Position numbers and translations under genes: made by a program. Shown here in pieces: positions 7,412 to 9,227 of a DNA stretch of 9,227 bases (within the stretch, counting starts at the first letter, position 1; every line of letters begins with the position of its first letter). Under the pieces are notes generated by a model. The model was not told the DNA's origin, made no database searches, and was given only the letters and a program-made list of their open reading frames with translations. The DNA lies in the NCBI GenBank assembly GCA_026418655.1, contig JAOAAW010000015.1, positions 1 through 9,227 of the forward strand, read 5' to 3'. Source of the DNA: a bacterium (lineage in GTDB: Bacteria; Ratteibacteria; UBA8468; B48-G9; DTJG01).

Positions 7412-7431
7412 GCCTGTTTTTTGACACAGGC
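7412..7431. promoter_or_regulatory. Inverted repeat, candidate operator between the divergent genes
   Basis: GCCTGT (7412-7417) and ACAGGC (7426-7431) are perfect 6-bp arms around an 8-bp spacer. The right arm overlaps the last base of the plus-strand -35 box and the whole element covers that box, so a bound protein would block the esterase promoter. It lies about 40-60 bp upstream of the predicted minus-strand start, so one site could affect both directions. No regulator gene is in the window. The stem is too short, and followed by too mixed a sequence, to be a good terminator. Confidence 0.5.
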
Positions 7432-7449
7432 ATTGTAAAGGAATAAAAT
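7421..7449 (+). promoter_or_regulatory. Near-consensus sigma-70 promoter for the alpha/beta-hydrolase gene
   Basis: A perfect TTGACA -35 box (7421-7426) and a TAAAAT -10 box (7444-7449) are separated by the optimal 17 bp. Transcription should begin near 7456, giving a leader of about 16 bases before the ATG at 7472. Its position just upstream of a real gene with a good ribosome binding site makes chance unlikely. Confidence 0.75.
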
Positions 7450-7461
7450 CTCAAAAACTCT

Positions 7462-7467
7462 GGAGGG
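7462..7467 (+). promoter_or_regulatory. Ribosome binding site of the alpha/beta-hydrolase gene
   Basis: GGAGGG lies four bases before the ATG at 7472, or five from the GGAGG core. It is a strong match to the anti-Shine-Dalgarno sequence and fixes the start, in contrast to the weak start of the divergent sulfatase. Confidence 0.8.
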
Positions 7468-7471
7468 AAAA

Positions 7472-9227
7472 ATGAATAAAACATTGTGGCAGTATTATGT
7501 GGATAAAGCGAATGAAATAACTGAAAACGGACTTGAAAATATCAAAAACCTGAAACAATGGGAAAAAGGAAAAGAAGAATTAAAAAAAGAGTTTTTCATA
7601 TCGGTTGGGCTTTATCCTGTACCTGAAAAGTGTGATCTTTCTATTAAAATTGTTGGCGAGATAAAAAAATCGGATTTCCTCATAAGAAAAATTGTTTATC
7701 AAATATATCCAGGCTGCTGGAGCAGTGGTCATCTCTATCTACCGGAGCCATTGCCTGAAAAAAAATTGCCTGCTGTTTTATATGCCTGTGGACATTCAGG
7801 ACTTGGAACATACTGGTATCACAGGCACGGCGTAATGTGGGCAAAAAGGGGATATGCCTGTTTTGTTTTTGATACAATCAGACAGAGCGAAAACACAGGA
7901 GACCATCACGGTCTTTATACAGGAACACGGCTTGACTGGATTTCCCGTGGTTATAATTCTTCTGGGGGAGAACTTTTGAATTCCATAAGGGCACTTGATG
8001 TACTCTGCGAGATGCCAGAAATTGACAAAGAAAGGATTGGAGCAACAGGTATTTCTGGAGGGGGCGCACACAGCCATTTTCTTGCAATCGCTGATGAAAG
8101 AATTAAAGCAGTGGCAACATCTGCTGGTGTCAGTGTGCTTGCCTGGGCAATAGGAAACAGAACCATGTTTCAGCATTGTGATTGTATGTATACACTGGGT
8201 AATTTTCAAAAAGATATCTGTGAATTTTCTGCATTGATTGCGCCACGCCCGCTTCTTTATTGCTTTGCATCTGATGATAATCTGTTTTTCAGAAAGGAAT
8301 ACCAGACACTTTATAAAAAGGTGAAAAGAATTTATAAACTTTATGGCTGCGAAGAAAGATGCAAGCTCTTTGAGTACCCGGGTCCACATGCATATTCTGA
8401 TGAATCTGTGAAAAAAATAAATGATTGGTTTGATAGGTATGTGGCAGAAAAACAGCATCCGCAGATTAAACTTGAAGACAATTCTATACCTGAACAGGAA
8501 CTTGCGATTTTTAATGGAAAATCACCAGAACCAAACAGATTAAATCTTCTTCCTGAACTACTTACGGTTCAGAAAACAAGGCCTCTGCCCAAGACAGTGC
8601 AGGAATGGAACAAGATACGTGTTGAAACTATGCAACAACTTAAGGAAAATGTTTTTCACTGGCTTGATAGATGTAATGAGAAAATGGAGATAAAAAACAC
8701 CGGAAAATGGATTTTTGAAGGTAAAAATTTTCACCGTTATACTGGAACTGTTGCTGGAATGGAGTGTTATATTGAAGCATTCTTCCCCGGCACATCAGTA
8801 CAAAATACAATCATTGCAATCGGAGACTATAAACAGAATACACTGACTCTGCGAGAAAGAGTTTTTGAAGCCTCTGAAGATTGTAATCTAATACTGGTAG
8901 AACCAAGGGCTTGTGGAAGAAATGCAGCAGGTATCGAACAGGGTGACTACTGCCTTTACAGGGCTGCCGCTTTAACCGGAATAACACCAGTAATGATGTG
9001 GTTAAATGACCTGAAGTATATTGTTGAATATTTCAGAAAAACACCAGAATGCAAGAATACAAATCTCGTTCTTTTTGGAACCGGAGAAGCCGCTGGAAGT
9101 TGTCTTTATTACTCAATTTTTGATGAAAAAATCCCCGCGGTTATTCTTGATAATGCTGTTGACCCCCATGCTAAAGGTTGCTATATTCCTGGAATAATGA
9201 AAGAAATTGATATCACTGATGCTACAG
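7472..9227 (+). CDS. Alpha/beta-hydrolase, acetyl-xylan-esterase type, with a degenerate second hydrolase domain (partial, C-terminus off window)
   Basis: 585 codons are open from the ATG at 7472 to the right edge. After an alpha-helical, Lys/Glu-rich N-terminus (1-60), residues about 65-330 form an alpha/beta-hydrolase: LPAVLYACGHSG (oxyanion strand), YACFVFDTIRQSE, the nucleophile elbow GISGGG (Ser195), an acid at CFASDDN (Asp268 or Asp269), and His306 in YPGPHAY. This resembles AXE1/dienelactone-hydrolase-like esterases, so ester hydrolysis, perhaps of an acylated sugar, is likely. Residues about 400-585 look like a second, related domain: LILVEPRACGRN, then LVLFGTGEAAG, where the elbow has Gly538 in place of Ser. 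There is no signal peptide. It is divergent from the sulfatase operon and has its own strong promoter. The substrate cannot be read from the sequence; an acyl-peptidase-like role is a less likely alternative. Confidence 0.88.
   Translation, partial: MNKTLWQYYVDKANEITENGLENIKNLKQWEKGKEELKKEFFISVGLYPVPEKCDLSIKIVGEIKKSDFLIRKIVYQIYPGCWSSGHLYLPEPLPEKKLPAVLYACGHSGLGTYWYHRHGVMWAKRGYACFVFDTIRQSENTGDHHGLYTGTRLDWISRGYNSSGGELLNSIRALDVLCEMPEIDKERIGATGISGGGAHSHFLAIADERIKAVATSAGVSVLAWAIGNRTMFQHCDCMYTLGNFQKDICEFSALIAPRPLLYCFASDDNLFFRKEYQTLYKKVKRIYKLYGCEERCKLFEYPGPHAYSDESVKKINDWFDRYVAEKQHPQIKLEDNSIPEQELAIFNGKSPEPNRLNLLPELLTVQKTRPLPKTVQEWNKIRVETMQQLKENVFHWLDRCNEKMEIKNTGKWIFEGKNFHRYTGTVAGMECYIEAFFPGTSVQNTIIAIGDYKQNTLTLRERVFEASEDCNLILVEPRACGRNAAGIEQGDYCLYRAAALTGITPVMMWLNDLKYIVEYFRKTPECKNTNLVLFGTGEAAGSCLYYSIFDEKIPAVILDNAVDPHAKGCYIPGIMKEIDITDAT

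Noticed and set aside
7412..7431. Inverted repeat as a transcription terminator
   Set aside because: It lies between two divergent gene starts where no transcript ends, has only six paired bases with an eight-base loop, and is not followed by a T-run in either direction that would fit.
7796..8458. Open frame of 220 codons on the minus strand inside the alpha/beta-hydrolase gene
   Set aside because: It lies opposite a gene with intact catalytic motifs, its product is Cys/Ile/His-rich without domain pattern, and it has no supporting start context. It is a coding shadow.

Overview
The window is A+T-rich bacterial DNA with four protein-coding genes and almost no spare sequence. Three genes lie head-to-tail on the minus strand, in transcription order sulfatase, SGNH-type esterase and a giant secreted modular protein. 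One plus-strand gene, an alpha/beta-hydrolase of acetyl-xylan-esterase type, diverges from them across a 104 bp regulatory gap. The first and last genes run off the window. I see no tRNA, rRNA, CRISPR array, transposase or integrase.

The organism is probably an uncultured-type Gram-negative bacterium of the PVC or neighbouring candidate-phylum kind (Planctomycetota, Lentisphaerota or Omnitrophota-like). This rests only on gene content: a one-domain S1-type sulfatase next to carbohydrate-esterase-like hydrolases, and a very long PQQ-propeller / CARDB / dockerin secreted protein. No marker gene is present, so the placement is weak.

Layout: 1-4909 (minus) holds at least 1636 codons of a secreted protein. 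In order it has a signal peptide, an eight-repeat BamB/PQQ-like beta-propeller, an ASH-like (choice-of-anchor) domain, a carboxypeptidase-regulatory-like domain, a long unrecognised beta-rich region, a second propeller-like region, two CARDB-like domains and the first half of a type I dockerin. 4933-5865 (minus) is an SGNH/GDSL esterase with an N-terminal beta-sandwich, 23 bp upstream of the giant gene. 5883-7367 (minus) is a sulfatase with an intact CxPxR maturation site, 17 bp upstream of the esterase. 7368-7471 is the divergent intergenic region, with a near-consensus plus-strand promoter, a weaker minus-strand promoter and a 20 bp inverted repeat overlapping the plus-strand -35 box. 7472-9227 (plus) is an esterase with a catalytic-looking first alpha/beta-hydrolase domain and the start of a second one that has lost its nucleophile serine.

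Taken together, I infer a small locus for stripping sulfate and acyl esters from a complex, probably sulfated, glycan or glycoconjugate. The giant protein may serve as an exported binding or scaffold component. The three enzymes have no visible signal peptides, so they probably act in the cytoplasm on imported fragments, while only the giant protein is clearly exported.
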